A stretch of DNA of 64,000 nucleotides from Georgenia ruanii (GCF_009193175.1 NZ_VUKE01000022.1:1-64000); one strand, 5' to 3'. Positions 1 through 13,247 are shown, counted from the stretch's first letter. The notes: a model not told the origin generated them from the sequence alone. Made by a program: numbers and translations.

Positions 1-199
1 GCACGACCGAGGAACCCGACGTGGAAGGGCCGGCACAGACCGGCAGCCCCGCCATGCCCACGACCTCATCCCGACCCCAGCGACCGCCAGACCAACGGGC
101 TCCGCTCAGCGTCGGTGGATCAGGGCTGACCCGGCGCGGCCCGGCGCGGGTGCGGGCGCTTGATCGCCACCGCTCCCCGTCGCACCGCCCCCAGGCACG
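1..199. other. gene-free window edge
   Basis: I see no convincing gene here. Open frames on both strands are Pro/Arg/Ala-rich, as expected from GC-rich non-coding or antisense DNA. A branched-chain permease gene would be the expected next gene downstream of the binding protein at 266-1525, but none begins in these bases. Confidence 0.5.
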
Positions 200-234
200 A
201 CGCAGGGGCCCGGCGGAAGGCCCGAGCCCCTGCG
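200..234 (-). terminator. terminator hairpin of the ABC binding-protein gene
   Basis: A perfect 10-bp inverted repeat (200-209 with 225-234, 15-base loop) lies about 30 bases beyond the stop codon of the binding-protein gene. It has no U-tract, as is usual in actinobacteria. Confidence 0.6.
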
Positions 235-265
235 TGCTGCGGGGCGCGCCTGACGGGCGCCGTCG

Positions 266-1525
266 TCAGCCGGCGATCTCGCCGAACTCCACCCGCTGGA
301 AGGAGTTGTTGTTCTCGCCGTCGAACAGGTAGATGCCGATGTTCGCCGCCGACGGGTCGTTCTCGGCGTTGAACGGGCCGACGCCGGAGACCGCCTTGTA
401 CGTGATGTCCTTGCCGTCCTTGAGGAGCTTGGCGCACTCCTCGAAGCCGGTGCACTCGTCGCCGCCGTTGGCGCCGGAGACGGCGGCCATGTTCGCCTGG
501 ATGGTCGGGCCGTCGTTGCCCTTGCCACGCACCGCCGCCAGGGCGATGATCATGGCCGCGTCGTACGACTCCGCCGCGTAGTTGAAGTCCTTCAGGCTCG
601 CGTCGACCTCCTTGAGCCGGCCGCGGAACTCCTCGCTCGGGAACACGCCGGGCTGGGTGCCCTGCGCACCCTCGAGGGTGCCGGGGTCGAAGTCCTCGCC
701 GTAGTTCTGCATGTTGCCGTCGACGAAGTATGTCTTGGACATATCGAAGCCCTGGTTGACGAGCTCCTGGAGGATGAGCGGCGTCTGCGTGGTGAAGGCG
801 ATGATGGCGATGGCGTCCGGCTGGGTCGCCAGCACGTTGCCGACGATGGTGGAGAAGTTCTGCTCGGTGGGGTCGAACTCCTGCCCCACCTTGCCGTAGG
901 TGACCGTGCCGCCGCCCTCCTCAACCACCTTCAGCACGACGTCGCGCAGCCCGGTGCCGTAGTCGTCGTTGAACACGAGGATGCCCACGTTGGCGGCGCC
1001 GTCGCTGATGATGAGGTTGCCGAGGACGTCGCCCTGGATGGTGTCCGGCGGGGCCGTGCGGAAGTAGAACTTGTCGTACCCCGACAGCTTCGCGACGGTG
1101 TTCGCCGGCGAGACCATGACGATCTGCGCGCCGACCACGTCGTCGATGACGTTCAGGGTGACCAGCGAGGAGGCCGCGCCGACGATGGCGTTGACCTTCT
1201 CACTAATCATCTCGGTGACTGACTGGGTGGACACCTGCGCGTTATCGGCGTCGGAGGAGTCCTTGTGGCTGACCTTCACATCGGCGCCGTTGACGCCCCC
1301 GGCCGCGTTGATCTCCTTGACGGCGAGGTCCACGCCGGCGATCTCGGGCGGGCCGAGCTGCGAGAGGGACCCGGTCTGCGGCAGCAGGGTGCCGATCAAC
1401 AGCCCCCCGCCGGCCGGGTCGCCGCCGCCAGCATTGCCGCCGCCACCGGACCCGCACGCCGCGAGCGTCAGCGACACGGCCGCGACCACGGCCAGCGAGC
1501 GGAGGCCCGTCTTCGTCTGAGTCAT
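266..1525 (-). CDS. ABC transporter substrate-binding lipoprotein, branched-chain amino acid type
   Basis: The 419-residue protein begins with a lipoprotein signal: charged MTQTKTG, a hydrophobic stretch and an LAAC lipobox, so Cys24 would be lipidated. A Gly/Ser linker follows, then a Peripla_BP_6 (LivK/LivJ-like) fold recognisable from GTLLPQTGSLSQLG near the N-terminus and alternating Rossmann-like segments. It should sit outside the membrane and deliver an amino acid, amide or similar small ligand to an ABC permease; the ligand cannot be told. No permease or ATPase gene is visible before the window edge. The ATG has a clear AAGGAG Shine-Dalgarno. The upstream region holds repeated GTCAC/GTGAC half-sites, which suggests regulated expression. 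Confidence 0.88.
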   Translation of the reverse strand: MTQTKTGLRSLAVVAAVSLTLAACGSGGGGNAGGGDPAGGGLLIGTLLPQTGSLSQLGPPEIAGVDLAVKEINAAGGVNGADVKVSHKDSSDADNAQVSTQSVTEMISEKVNAIVGAASSLVTLNVIDDVVGAQIVMVSPANTVAKLSGYDKFYFRTAPPDTIQGDVLGNLIISDGAANVGILVFNDDYGTGLRDVVLKVVEEGGGTVTYGKVGQEFDPTEQNFSTIVGNVLATQPDAIAIIAFTTQTPLILQELVNQGFDMSKTYFVDGNMQNYGEDFDPGTLEGAQGTQPGVFPSEEFRGRLKEVDASLKDFNYAAESYDAAMIIALAAVRGKGNDGPTIQANMAAVSGANGGDECTGFEECAKLLKDGKDITYKAVSGVGPFNAENDPSAANIGIYLFDGENNNSFQRVEFGEIAG

Positions 1526-1650
1526 GCCGTCTCCTTCGTCTCCCGAGTGCGGCGCGCGCCCGCGAGGCCCCTGCGCCCGTGCCGGGCCGGTTCGCCCGTG
1601 CGCGTCAACGTATTGACGACGCGTCCCCTTGTCAGGGGGATCCGGTCCGG

Positions 1651-1689
1651 TAATGTCACAGAACGGTCACGATTGTGACGCGCGTCACA
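1651..1689. promoter_or_regulatory. GTCAC/GTGAC palindrome cluster, putative operator
   Basis: A palindrome GTCAC-GATT-GTGAC occupies 1666-1679 and is flanked by two further GTCAC half-sites (1655-1659 and 1684-1688). It lies about 140 bases upstream of the ABC binding-protein start, a plausible operator position. The regulator is unknown. Confidence 0.4.
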
Positions 1690-1819
1690 CGCGCGCCGGG
1701 TCGGAGCGATGAGGGAACGGCTTCGGTGCCGCTCGGTGCGACGGGGCGCGGAGAGGGGCGGCGTGGGCTCGGGTGGACGGCGTGGGGCAGGGACGCCTGG
1801 GGCCGGGGAGGCACGGCGA

Positions 1820-1847
1820 CGGCCCGGTTCCGTGGGGAACCGGGCCG
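1820..1847 (-). terminator. terminator hairpin of the ANTAR regulator gene
   Basis: A perfect 12-bp stem (1820-1831 with 1836-1847) with a GTGG tetraloop lies about 30 bases past the regulator's stop codon. Confidence 0.75.
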
Positions 1848-1877
1848 CGCGGGGGGACGCCGGGAGGCGTCCGGCCG

Positions 1878-2570
1878 TTACTTGGCGCCGACCTGCTCGA
1901 TGACGGCGTCGGCGACCTCGCGCATCGTCAGGCGGCGGTCCATCGAGGTCTTCTGGATCCACCGGAAGGCCTCGGGCTCGCTGAGCCCCATCTTGGTCAT
2001 GAGCAGACCCTTGGCGCGGTCCACGCGCTTGCGGGTCTCGAACTGCTCGGCGAGCGAGGCGACCTCGGCCTCGAGCGAGGTGATCTCCTGGTGGCGGGAG
2101 ATGGCGATCTCCACCGCGGGCAGCAGGTCGGCGGGGGTGAACGGCTTGACCACGTAGGCCATCGCGCCGGCGTCGCGGGCCCGCTCGACGAGCTCCTTCT
2201 GCGAGAAGGCGGTGAGCATGACCACGGCGCAGGTGCGGTTGCCGATGATCCGCTCGGCGGCGGTGATGCCGTCCATGACCGGCATCTTGACGTCCATGAC
2301 CACGACGTCGGGCTCGAGCTCGGTGGCCAGCGCGACAGCCTGCTCACCGTTGGCGGCCTCGCCCACGACGTCGAAGCCGGCCTCGGTCAGGCTCTCGACG
2401 ATGTCCAGCCGGATGAGGGTCTCGTCCTCCGCGACGACCACGCGCCGGCGGACAGCCGGCTCCTCCTCGGCGCCAGCGGCCTCGGGGCCGGGCAGGTCGA
2501 TGGGGACGGTGCCACCGTCGGGGGCGGTCGTCGTCTCGTCAGGGGCCTCGCTGCGCTTCTTCGTCGTCAC
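1878..2570 (-). CDS. pdtaR: ANTAR-domain response regulator (PdtaR-like)
   Basis: A 230-residue protein. After a disordered, acidic leader of about 42 residues comes a receiver domain (VVVAEDETLIRLD, phospho-acceptor Asp93 in VVMDVKMP), then a C-terminal ANTAR domain (about 175-225, VDRAKGLLMTKMGLSEPEAF). ANTAR proteins bind paired hairpins in nascent RNA and prevent termination. The mycobacterial homologue PdtaR is partnered by the kinase PdtaS; no kinase lies beside it here. The position next to pyk matches the conserved actinobacterial order. The frame stays open upstream across the tRNA, but the GTG at 2570 is preferred: it has a TAGGCT box 7 bases upstream and avoids overlapping the tRNA. 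Confidence 0.92.
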   Translation of the reverse strand: MTTKKRSEAPDETTTAPDGGTVPIDLPGPEAAGAEEEPAVRRRVVVAEDETLIRLDIVESLTEAGFDVVGEAANGEQAVALATELEPDVVVMDVKMPVMDGITAAERIIGNRTCAVVMLTAFSQKELVERARDAGAMAYVVKPFTPADLLPAVEIAISRHQEITSLEAEVASLAEQFETRKRVDRAKGLLMTKMGLSEPEAFRWIQKTSMDRRLTMREVADAVIEQVGAK

Positions 2571-2577
2571 GTGGGTC

Positions 2578-2583
2578 AGCCTA
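2578..2583 (-). promoter_or_regulatory. -10 box TAGGCT, leaderless pdtaR
   Basis: TAGGCT is separated by 7 bases from the GTG start, with no Shine-Dalgarno between, so the transcript probably begins at the start codon. Confidence 0.6.
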
Positions 2584-2670
2584 TAGCGCCGGTCCCCGCG
2601 CGGGCCTGCGCGGACGCCGCCACGTGACGCGTTCAACAACGGCCGTGTGACGGGCGCGACAAGGTCGCGG

Positions 2671-2752
2671 TGCTCCCGGCGGGACTCGAACCCGCACGCC
2701 TCGCGGCGCCGCATTTTGAGTGCGGTGTGTCTGCCAGTTTCACCACAGGAGC
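2671..2752 (-). tRNA. tRNA-Leu (anticodon CAA)
   Basis: Read on the minus strand, the 82-base cloverleaf has acceptor arms GCTCCTG/CGGGAGC, D-loop TGGTGAAACTGGCAGAC, anticodon stem CCGCA/TGCGG around loop CTCAAAA (anticodon CAA), a long class-II variable arm and T-arm GCGGGTTCGAGTCCCGC. The long variable arm and anticodon identify leucine (UUG codons). The discriminator base is A, and a full CCA tail is not encoded (the next bases are CCG). Confidence 0.96.
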
Positions 2753-2962
2753 TTCAGGCGGGCATCAGGTTACCGTGCCCGCGCGGGCGCCCCGGACGCC
2801 GTCCGGCGCAGCCTCGCGCGGCGCGCCGCGCGGGTCGTCGCGACTCAGGCGGGTGGTCCACCAGCCGCCCGTGACGGCAACACCCGCCCGCGGCGCGAGC
2901 GGTCGCTCGGCGGCCCGGAGGCGCGACGGCCGCCGTGGGCACCTCACCTACCCGGACGCGCA

Positions 2963-2994
2963 GCGGCGGGCGGCGCACCCGCGCCGCCCGCCGC
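2963..2994 (-). terminator. terminator hairpin of pyk
   Basis: A perfect 14-bp stem (2963-2976 with 2981-2994) with loop ACCC lies just beyond the pyruvate kinase stop codon. Confidence 0.75.
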
Positions 2995-3002
2995 CGGGAC
3001 CG

Positions 3003-4427
3003 TCAGGCCTTGGTGTACGTCTCGCCGATCTTGTGCACGCGGATGGAGTTGGTCGAGCCGACCTTACCCGGGGGCATGCCGGCGACGATGACGACCCGGT
3101 CGCCCTCCTCGGCCAGCCCGGTGGTCTGCAGGAGCTGGTCGACCTGGTTGACCATGTCGTCGGTGTGGCTCACCGGGGGCACGGTGTAGGTCTGCACGCC
3201 CCAGCTGACCGCCAGCTGGTTGCGCACGTCGGTCGACGGCGTGAAGGCCAGCAGCGGGATGGGCGAGCGCAGCCGGGACATCCGGCGGGCGGAGTCGCCG
3301 GACTGGGTGAAGGTCACCAGGTACTTCGTCTCGAGCATCTCCCCGATGTCCGAGGCGGCCTTGGTGATGACGCCGCCACGGGTGTGCGGGCTCGAGCCCA
3401 GCGGGGCGATCCGCTCCCCGCCGTTCTCCTCGGTGTTCTCCACGATGCGGGCCATGGTGCGCACCGTCTCGATCGGGAAGTCCCCGACGGAGGTCTCGCC
3501 GGAGAGCATGACCGCGTCCGCGCCGTCGAGGATGGCGTTGGCGACGTCGGAGGCCTCGGCGCGGGTGGGCCGCGGGCTGTTGATCATCGACTCGAGCATC
3601 TGGGTGGCGACGATGACCGGCTTGGCGTTGCGCCGCGCGAGCTCGATGGCCCGCTTCTGCACCAGCGGCACCTGCTCGAGCGGCAGCTCGACGCCGAGGT
3701 CGCCGCGGGCGACCATGACGCCGTCGAACGCGTCCACCACCTCGACGAGGTTCTCCACGGCCTGGGGCTTCTCGATCTTGGCGATTACCGGGACCCGGCG
3801 CCCCTCCTCGTCCATGATCGCGTGGACGTCCTCGACGTCGGCGGCGGAGCGGACGAAGGACAGCGCGATCATGTCCGCGCCGATGTTCAGGGCCCAGCGC
3901 AGGTCCTCCTTGTCCTTCTCGGACAGGGCGGGCACCGACACGGCCACGCCGGGCAGGTTCAGCCCCTTGTGGTTGGACACCGGGCCGGGCACCTCGACCC
4001 TGGTGACGACGCGCGGGCCGTCCACCTCGAGGACGCGGACGGCGACCTTGCCGTCGTCGATGAGGATGCGGTCGCCGGGGTTGGCGTCGCCGGGCAGACC
4101 CTTGTAGGTCGTCGAGGCGATCTCGGCGTTCCCGGGGACCTCCTCGGTGGTGATCGTGAAGGTGTCGCCCTCGCGGAGGTTGACCTTGCCGTCGGCGAAG
4201 TTGCCCAGGCGGATCTTCGGGCCCTGGAGGTCGACGAGGACGGCGACGGCGCGGCCCGAGGCCTGTGCGGCGGCGCGGACGTTGCGGTAGACCGCCTCGT
4301 GCTCCTCGACGGCGCCGTGGGAGCGGTTGATCCGGGCGACGTCCATGCCGGCGTCCACCAGCTCCTGGACCTTCTCGGGGGACTCGGTGGCGGGGCCGAT
4401 GGTGCACACGATCTTCGCTCTACGCAT
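3003..4427 (-). CDS. pyk: pyruvate kinase
   Basis: A 474-residue enzyme that converts phosphoenolpyruvate and ADP to pyruvate and ATP in the cytosol. The family landmarks are in order: KIVCTIGPATESPEKV at the N-terminus, substrate-binding RINRSHG, LVDLQGPKIRLG, the beta-barrel B domain, the active-site Lys segment AKIEKPQAVENL, metal-binding VMVARGDLGVELP, GADAVMLSGETSVGDFP, and a C-terminal allosteric domain. Length is normal for bacterial PykA. It has its own leaderless promoter (TAGGCT 7 bases before the ATG) and a strong terminator, so it is probably monocistronic. Confidence 0.97.
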   Translation of the reverse strand: MRRAKIVCTIGPATESPEKVQELVDAGMDVARINRSHGAVEEHEAVYRNVRAAAQASGRAVAVLVDLQGPKIRLGNFADGKVNLREGDTFTITTEEVPGNAEIASTTYKGLPGDANPGDRILIDDGKVAVRVLEVDGPRVVTRVEVPGPVSNHKGLNLPGVAVSVPALSEKDKEDLRWALNIGADMIALSFVRSAADVEDVHAIMDEEGRRVPVIAKIEKPQAVENLVEVVDAFDGVMVARGDLGVELPLEQVPLVQKRAIELARRNAKPVIVATQMLESMINSPRPTRAEASDVANAILDGADAVMLSGETSVGDFPIETVRTMARIVENTEENGGERIAPLGSSPHTRGGVITKAASDIGEMLETKYLVTFTQSGDSARRMSRLRSPIPLLAFTPSTDVRNQLAVSWGVQTYTVPPVSHTDDMVNQVDQLLQTTGLAEEGDRVVIVAGMPPGKVGSTNSIRVHKIGETYTKA

Positions 4428-4434
4428 GGGCCCC

Positions 4435-4440
4435 AGCCTA
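4435..4440 (-). promoter_or_regulatory. -10 box TAGGCT, leaderless pyk
   Basis: TAGGCT ends 7 bases before the ATG of pyk; no ribosome binding site intervenes. Confidence 0.6.
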
Positions 4441-4518
4441 GGGCCTGGCGGTCCCGGGCCGCCCGCGCGGGGTCCCAGTGGTGCCGCTCACCGGTGTGCT
4501 GCGCGGCACGGACGCCGA

Positions 4519-4555
4519 CGGCCCGGCGACCCCGGATGACCGGGTGGCCGGGCCG
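4519..4555 (-). terminator. terminator hairpin of gltBD
   Basis: A nine-base-pair outer stem (4519-4527 with 4547-4555) continues inward with further imperfect pairing. It lies about 30 bases beyond the gltD stop codon. Confidence 0.6.
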
Positions 4556-4582
4556 TGGCGGGCGGCGCCGCGCGGGCGTCGC

Positions 4583-6053
4583 TCAGACCGAGACCGACAC
4601 CGTCGAGGGCAGGATCGGGGCCGGAAGCTCCGTCTCCCCGCGCAGGTAGGCGTCGACGGCGGAGGCCGCCGACCGACCCTCGGCGATGGCCCACACGATG
4701 AGCGACTGGCCGCGTCCGGCGTCGCCGGCGACGTACACCCCCGGCACCGAGGTGGCGAAGGTCTCATCGCGCACGATGCGCCCGCGGGCGTCCCGCTCGA
4801 CACCCAGCTGCTCGACCAGCCCGCCGGCCGGGACCCCGGAGAAGCCGAGCGCGAGCAGGACCAGCTGGGCGGGGATGATCCGCTCGGTGCCCTCGATGGG
4901 CACGGCCTGCCCCGAGGTGCGGTCGACGTCGACGAGGCGCAGGTGCGTGACCTGCCCCTCCCCCGCCGAGCCGTCGGAGAGGAGCTCGACCGTCGAGGCG
5001 CCGTAGGTGCGCTCGCCGTTCTCCTCGTGGGAGGTCGAGACGCGGTAGACCTTGGGGTAGGTCGGCCAGGGCTGGTTCGCCGGGCGCTCCTCCGGCGGGA
5101 CGGGGTTGATGTCGATCTGGGTGATCGTGCGGGCCTGCTGGCGGGTGGCCGTGCCCAGGCAGTCCGAGCCGGTGTCGCCGCCGCCGATGATGACGACGTC
5201 CTTGCCGGTGGCGAGGATCTGGTCCGGCACCTCCTGGCCGGCGACCACCCGGTTGGCCTGGACGAGGTAGTCCATGGCGTAGTGGATCCCGCCGAGCTCG
5301 CGCCCGGGGACCGGCAGCTCGCGCGGCACGGTCGAGCCCATGGCGAGGATGACGGCGTCGTACCGCTCGAGCAGCTCCTGCCCGCTGAGCATGCCCTCGC
5401 CGCCGACGTCCACCGACGGGCGGAACCGGGTGCCCTCGGCCTCCATCTGGGCGATGCGCCGGTCGACCTGTGCGCGGGCCATCTTGAAGTCGGGGATGCC
5501 GTAGGTGAGCAGGCCGCCGATGCGGTCGTCGCGCTCGTAGACGGCCACGGTGTGCCCGGCCCGGGTGAGCTGCTGGGCGGCGGCCAGCCCGGCAGGGCCG
5601 GAGCCGATCACCGCGACGGTGGAGCCGGTGAGCCGCTCGGGGATAAGCGGCCGGATGAGGTCGCGGTCCCAGGCGTTGTCGGCGATGGACTGCTCGATGT
5701 TCTTGATGGTCACCGGGGGCTGGTTGATGCCCAGCACGCACGCCGTCTCGCACGGCGCGGGGCACAGCCGGCCGGTCCACTCCGGGAAGTTGTTGGTCGC
5801 GTGCAGCCGCTCGATGGCCCCGGCCCAGTCCTGGGTGCGGGTGAGCTCGTTCCACTCGGGGATGAGGTTGCCCAGGGGGCAGCCGTTGTGGCAGAAGGGC
5901 ACGCCGCAGTCCATGCACCGGGCGGCCTGGCGCACGAGGGCCGGGGCGTCCTCCGCGCGGCGCTCGTAGACCTCCTTGTTGTCCATGATCCGCACCGGCA
6001 CCGGCCGGCGGCGGGGCAGCTCCCGCTCGCGATGCTTCAGGAAACCCTGGGGG

Positions 6054-6061
<8 letters not shown>
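4583..6061 (-). CDS. gltD: glutamate synthase small (beta) subunit
   Basis: A 492-residue FAD- and NADPH-binding, iron-sulfur partner of GltB that supplies electrons to the large subunit. The N-terminal half carries the cysteine-rich ferredoxin-like segment ([17 protein letters not shown], then [13 protein letters not shown]). This is followed by the FAD dinucleotide-binding loop [15 protein letters not shown], an NADPH-binding [14 protein letters not shown] and a C-terminal [14 protein letters not shown]. The start is a GTG that overlaps the gltB stop by 8 bases; GGAGG lies six bases upstream, inside gltB, so the two are translationally coupled. Confidence 0.97.
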
Positions 6062-10625
<4,564 letters not shown>

Positions 10626-10718
10626 CCGCGTGTCGTCCTCACCGCGAAGACCCCTGACGGACCCCCGCATCGTCGAGCTGAGTGGTGGTTGGGTCGCCGT
10701 CGTCCCGATGGTGGCGCG

Positions 10719-10740
10719 ATATTACTGCCTGATGACCAGG
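10719..10740 (-). promoter_or_regulatory. putative gltB promoter with inverted repeat
   Basis: On the minus strand a TAATAT -10 candidate (10719-10724) is preceded by the inverted repeat CCTG-N5-CAGG (10728-10740) in the spacer, about 95 bases upstream of the gltB start. An A/T-rich stretch lies further upstream. The layout suggests a regulated promoter with an operator in the -10/-35 spacer. Confidence 0.45.
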
Positions 10741-11291
10741 AGGTAACACAACGTGTCCACATTTTTGACACCGGGCCGCCCGCCGCCGCGGACGACGCGT
10801 CCAGACAAGCCGCGAGGATGGGGGCTGTCAAGTCGCACGGGCCCCCGACTGTCAACGTTGTCAGGCCCGTGGAGCGGCGCGTGGCCGCGGGTCACATCGA
10901 CTGTCGCAGGGGCCGCGGGGCCTCGGGCTGTGAGGGCGTCGTGGGCGCGAGCGGGCCTGGGCACCTCCTCGAACTGCTGGGACCCGCGGTTACTCACTGG
11001 CGCCGCCGTGCCCGCTTGCCGTCCGGTACGACCCAACGCGCAGGCGTCGGCCGAGCCAGCAGGTTTCGCTCCTCGCGGGCGGCGTCACGGGCCGAACCAC
11101 CGAGCCAGCAGGCCGCTCGACGCCGTCCGGGGCTGAACCAGCGAGTTGGCACGCCACTCGGGGCTGTCCGGGGCCAAACCAGCGAGGTGGGCAAGCCGTC
11201 CAGCGGTTTTGCGCCCAGGCAGCGTGTTCGCCGCCGCTTCCTCACCGCGGCGCGCCTACCTCCTGCGGACTGGCCCGAGCGGGCTGCGGTC
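10741..11291. other. long intergenic region between lgt and gltB
   Basis: Apart from the gltB promoter region and the 41-bp repeat array described separately, I find no gene in these roughly 550 bases. All open frames are short or antisense-like. Confidence 0.55.
11050..11213. repeat. four imperfect tandem copies of a 41-bp unit
   Basis: Copies begin at 11050, 11091, 11132 and 11173, exactly 41 bases apart. Each starts with a variant of GCCGAACCAGCGAG and has a more variable second half often ending near GTCCGGG. The array lies downstream of lgt and upstream of gltB, in otherwise empty DNA. It is not CRISPR: there are no unique spacers of constant length between identical repeats. Confidence 0.75.
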
Positions 11292-12359
11292 TCAGCCGCG
11301 GCCGGAGACGTCCTCGTCGGCAGACGCCGAGGGGACGTCCTCGTCGGCAGACGCCGAGGGGGCGTGCTCCTCGCCCGGCGCTCGCGCGCCACCCGGTGCA
11401 CCTGCGACCTGCCCGTCCACCTCCGCGCCAGGGACCGGTGCGGGCTCCGCGGCGACGGTGACGGTCGACGTGGGCTCCTGCCCGTCGTCGGTCCCGGCGA
11501 CGGTGCCCTCGACCGGTTCCCGGCCCGGCAGCCACAGGCTCTCCGGCACCCCGCGGGTGCGCCGGCCGATGACCACGAAGAAGGCGAGGGCCACGAGGAA
11601 GATGAGGATCGACGTCCACACGTTCAGCCGCAGGCCGAGGACGATCTCGGCGGTGTCGATGCGCAGGTACTCGATCCACACCCGGCCCAGGGTGTAGAGC
11701 ATGACGTAGAGCCAGAACACCCGGCCGTGACCCAGCCGGAACCGGCGCTCCGCCCACACCAGCACGCCGACCATGGCGAGGTTCCACACCAGCTCGTAGA
11801 GGAACGTCGGGTGGAACAGAGTGCCGGAGGGATACCCCGGGACGAGGTGGGCGTCGTCGATCCGCAGCCCCCACGGCAGGGTGGTGGCCTTGCCGTAGAG
11901 CTCCTGGTTGAAGTAGTTGCCCAGCCGGCCGATGGCCTGGGCGACGAGCAGCCCGGGCGCGAGGGCATCGGCGAACGGTGCCAGGCGCAGCCCACGGCGG
12001 CGCAGGCCCAGCCAGGCCCCCACCGCGCCCAGCGCGACGGCGCCCCAGATGCCCAGCCCGCCGTTCCAGATCGCGAAGGCGTTCCACGGGTTGCCGCCCG
12101 GGCCGAAGTACGGCTCCGGGGTCGTGACGACGTGGTAGAGCCGCGCCCCCACGATGCCGAACGGCACCATCCAGAACACCACGTCGATGGCGGTGTCCTT
12201 GGGGCCGCCCTTGGCGGTGTAGCGCCGGTCGAGGATCCACCAGGCCGCCACCCCGCCGAGCAGGATCGCCAGCGCGTAGGCTCGCACCGGCAGCGGGCCC
12301 AGCTGCCAGACCCCCTGGGGCGGGCTGGGCAGGGCGGCGAGGACGGCGGAGGTCAGCAC
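11292..12359 (-). CDS. lgt: prolipoprotein diacylglyceryl transferase
   Basis: A 355-residue polytopic membrane enzyme. It moves diacylglycerol from phosphatidylglycerol onto the lipobox cysteine of prolipoproteins, the first lipidation step, and would serve the two lipoproteins in this window. Family landmarks: GIVGARLYHV, IWNGGLGIWGAV, the signature AQAIGRLGNYFNQELYG, HPTFLYEL and a last helix near residue 260. An unusual hydrophilic acidic tail of about 85 residues follows, ending in a duplicated PSASADEDV peptide encoded by a 27-bp direct repeat. The GTG start has a TAGTCT box 6 bases upstream, so lgt is likely transcribed separately from trpCBA. Confidence 0.95.
   Translation of the reverse strand: MLTSAVLAALPSPPQGVWQLGPLPVRAYALAILLGGVAAWWILDRRYTAKGGPKDTAIDVVFWMVPFGIVGARLYHVVTTPEPYFGPGGNPWNAFAIWNGGLGIWGAVALGAVGAWLGLRRRGLRLAPFADALAPGLLVAQAIGRLGNYFNQELYGKATTLPWGLRIDDAHLVPGYPSGTLFHPTFLYELVWNLAMVGVLVWAERRFRLGHGRVFWLYVMLYTLGRVWIEYLRIDTAEIVLGLRLNVWTSILIFLVALAFFVVIGRRTRGVPESLWLPGREPVEGTVAGTDDGQEPTSTVTVAAEPAPVPGAEVDGQVAGAPGGARAPGEEHAPSASADEDVPSASADEDVSGRG
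11307..11360. repeat. 27-bp direct repeat inside the lgt 3' end
   Basis: Two nearly identical 27-bp copies (11307 and 11334) encode the duplicated acidic SASADEDV peptide at the C-terminus of Lgt. The copy number is in frame, so expansion or loss would only lengthen or shorten the tail. Confidence 0.8.
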
Positions 12360-12365
12360 GCGTGC

Positions 12366-12371
12366 AGACTA
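12366..12371 (-). promoter_or_regulatory. -10 box TAGTCT, leaderless lgt
   Basis: TAGTCT lies 6 bases upstream of the lgt GTG, in the 58-base gap after trpA. Confidence 0.6.
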
Positions 12372-12417
12372 TCCGCTCGCCACGCCCGCCCCCGCCGCCG
12401 ACCGCCGCCGAGCGCTG

Positions 12418-13245
12418 TCAGCCGCCGTGCGCGCCGGTGGCCAGCTCCTCGGTGAGCGCGGTGAGGTCGCGCAGCCCGGCGGCGGTGTCGCCGTCGGGGC
12501 GCATGAGGGTCCGCACCAGCGCCGAGCCGACGATGACGCCGTCGGCGTACTGGGCGATCTCGGCCGCCTGCGCCCGGTTGGACACCCCGAGGCCCACGCA
12601 CACCCGCGGCTCGCCGCCGGCCTCGCGGGTGCGGGCGACCAGCCCACGCGCGTGGGTGTCCACCGCGGTCCGGGCGCCGGTGACGCCCATGGTGGAGGCG
12701 GCGTAGACGAAGCCGCGGCAGGCGCCGGCGGTCAGCCGCAGCCGCGCGTCGGTCGAGCTCGGCGCCACGAGGAAGACCCGGTCGAGCCCGTGCGCGTCGG
12801 AGGCGGCGATCCACTCCCCCGCCTCGTCCGGGATCAGGTCGGGGGTGATGAGGCCGGCCCCGCCGGCCGCGGCGAGGTCGCGCGCGAAGCGGTCCACGCC
12901 GTAGCGGTACACCGGGTTGTAGTAGGTCATGACCAGCACCGCGGCGCCGGTCTGGGCGACCTGCTCGACGGCGCGCAGCACGTCGGCGGTGCGGGTGCCG
13001 CCGTCGAGCGCGGCCTGGGTGGCCCGCTGGATGGTCTCGCCGTCCATGCCCGGGTCGGAGTAGGGCAGCCCGAGCTCGATGACGTCGGCGCCGGCCGCGA
13101 CGAGCTGGCGGGCGGCCCGGACGGAGGTGTCGACGTCGGGGAAGCCGACCGGGAGGTAGCCGACGAGGGCCGCTCCCCCGCGAGCCTTGGCAGCGTCGAT
13201 CGCCGCCGCGGTCTTGGACGCGGTCGCCGCGCCGGTGGTCGTCAT
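12418..13245 (-). CDS. trpA: tryptophan synthase alpha subunit
   Basis: A 275-residue TIM-barrel subunit that cleaves indole-3-glycerol phosphate to indole and glyceraldehyde 3-phosphate and passes indole to TrpB. The catalytic acid and base are visible in VIELGLPYSDPGMDG (Glu and Asp), and the phosphate-binding loop region in VCVGLGVSN and GVIVGSALV. The ATG lies two bases after the trpB stop codon, so it is the last gene of a coupled trpC-trpB-trpA unit. Confidence 0.97.
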   Translation of the reverse strand: MTTTGAATASKTAAAIDAAKARGGAALVGYLPVGFPDVDTSVRAARQLVAAGADVIELGLPYSDPGMDGETIQRATQAALDGGTRTADVLRAVEQVAQTGAAVLVMTYYNPVYRYGVDRFARDLAAAGGAGLITPDLIPDEAGEWIAASDAHGLDRVFLVAPSSTDARLRLTAGACRGFVYAASTMGVTGARTAVDTHARGLVARTREAGGEPRVCVGLGVSNRAQAAEIAQYADGVIVGSALVRTLMRPDGDTAAGLRDLTALTEELATGAHGG

Positions 13246-13247
13246 GC

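Noticed and set aside
2571-2714. Longer form of the ANTAR regulator starting at 2714.
   Set aside because: It would overlap the tRNA-Leu gene and lacks family sequence; a leaderless GTG start at 2570 fits.
11050-11213. CRISPR array.
   Set aside because: The 41-bp period has no alternation of identical repeats with unique spacers; the whole unit is degenerate.
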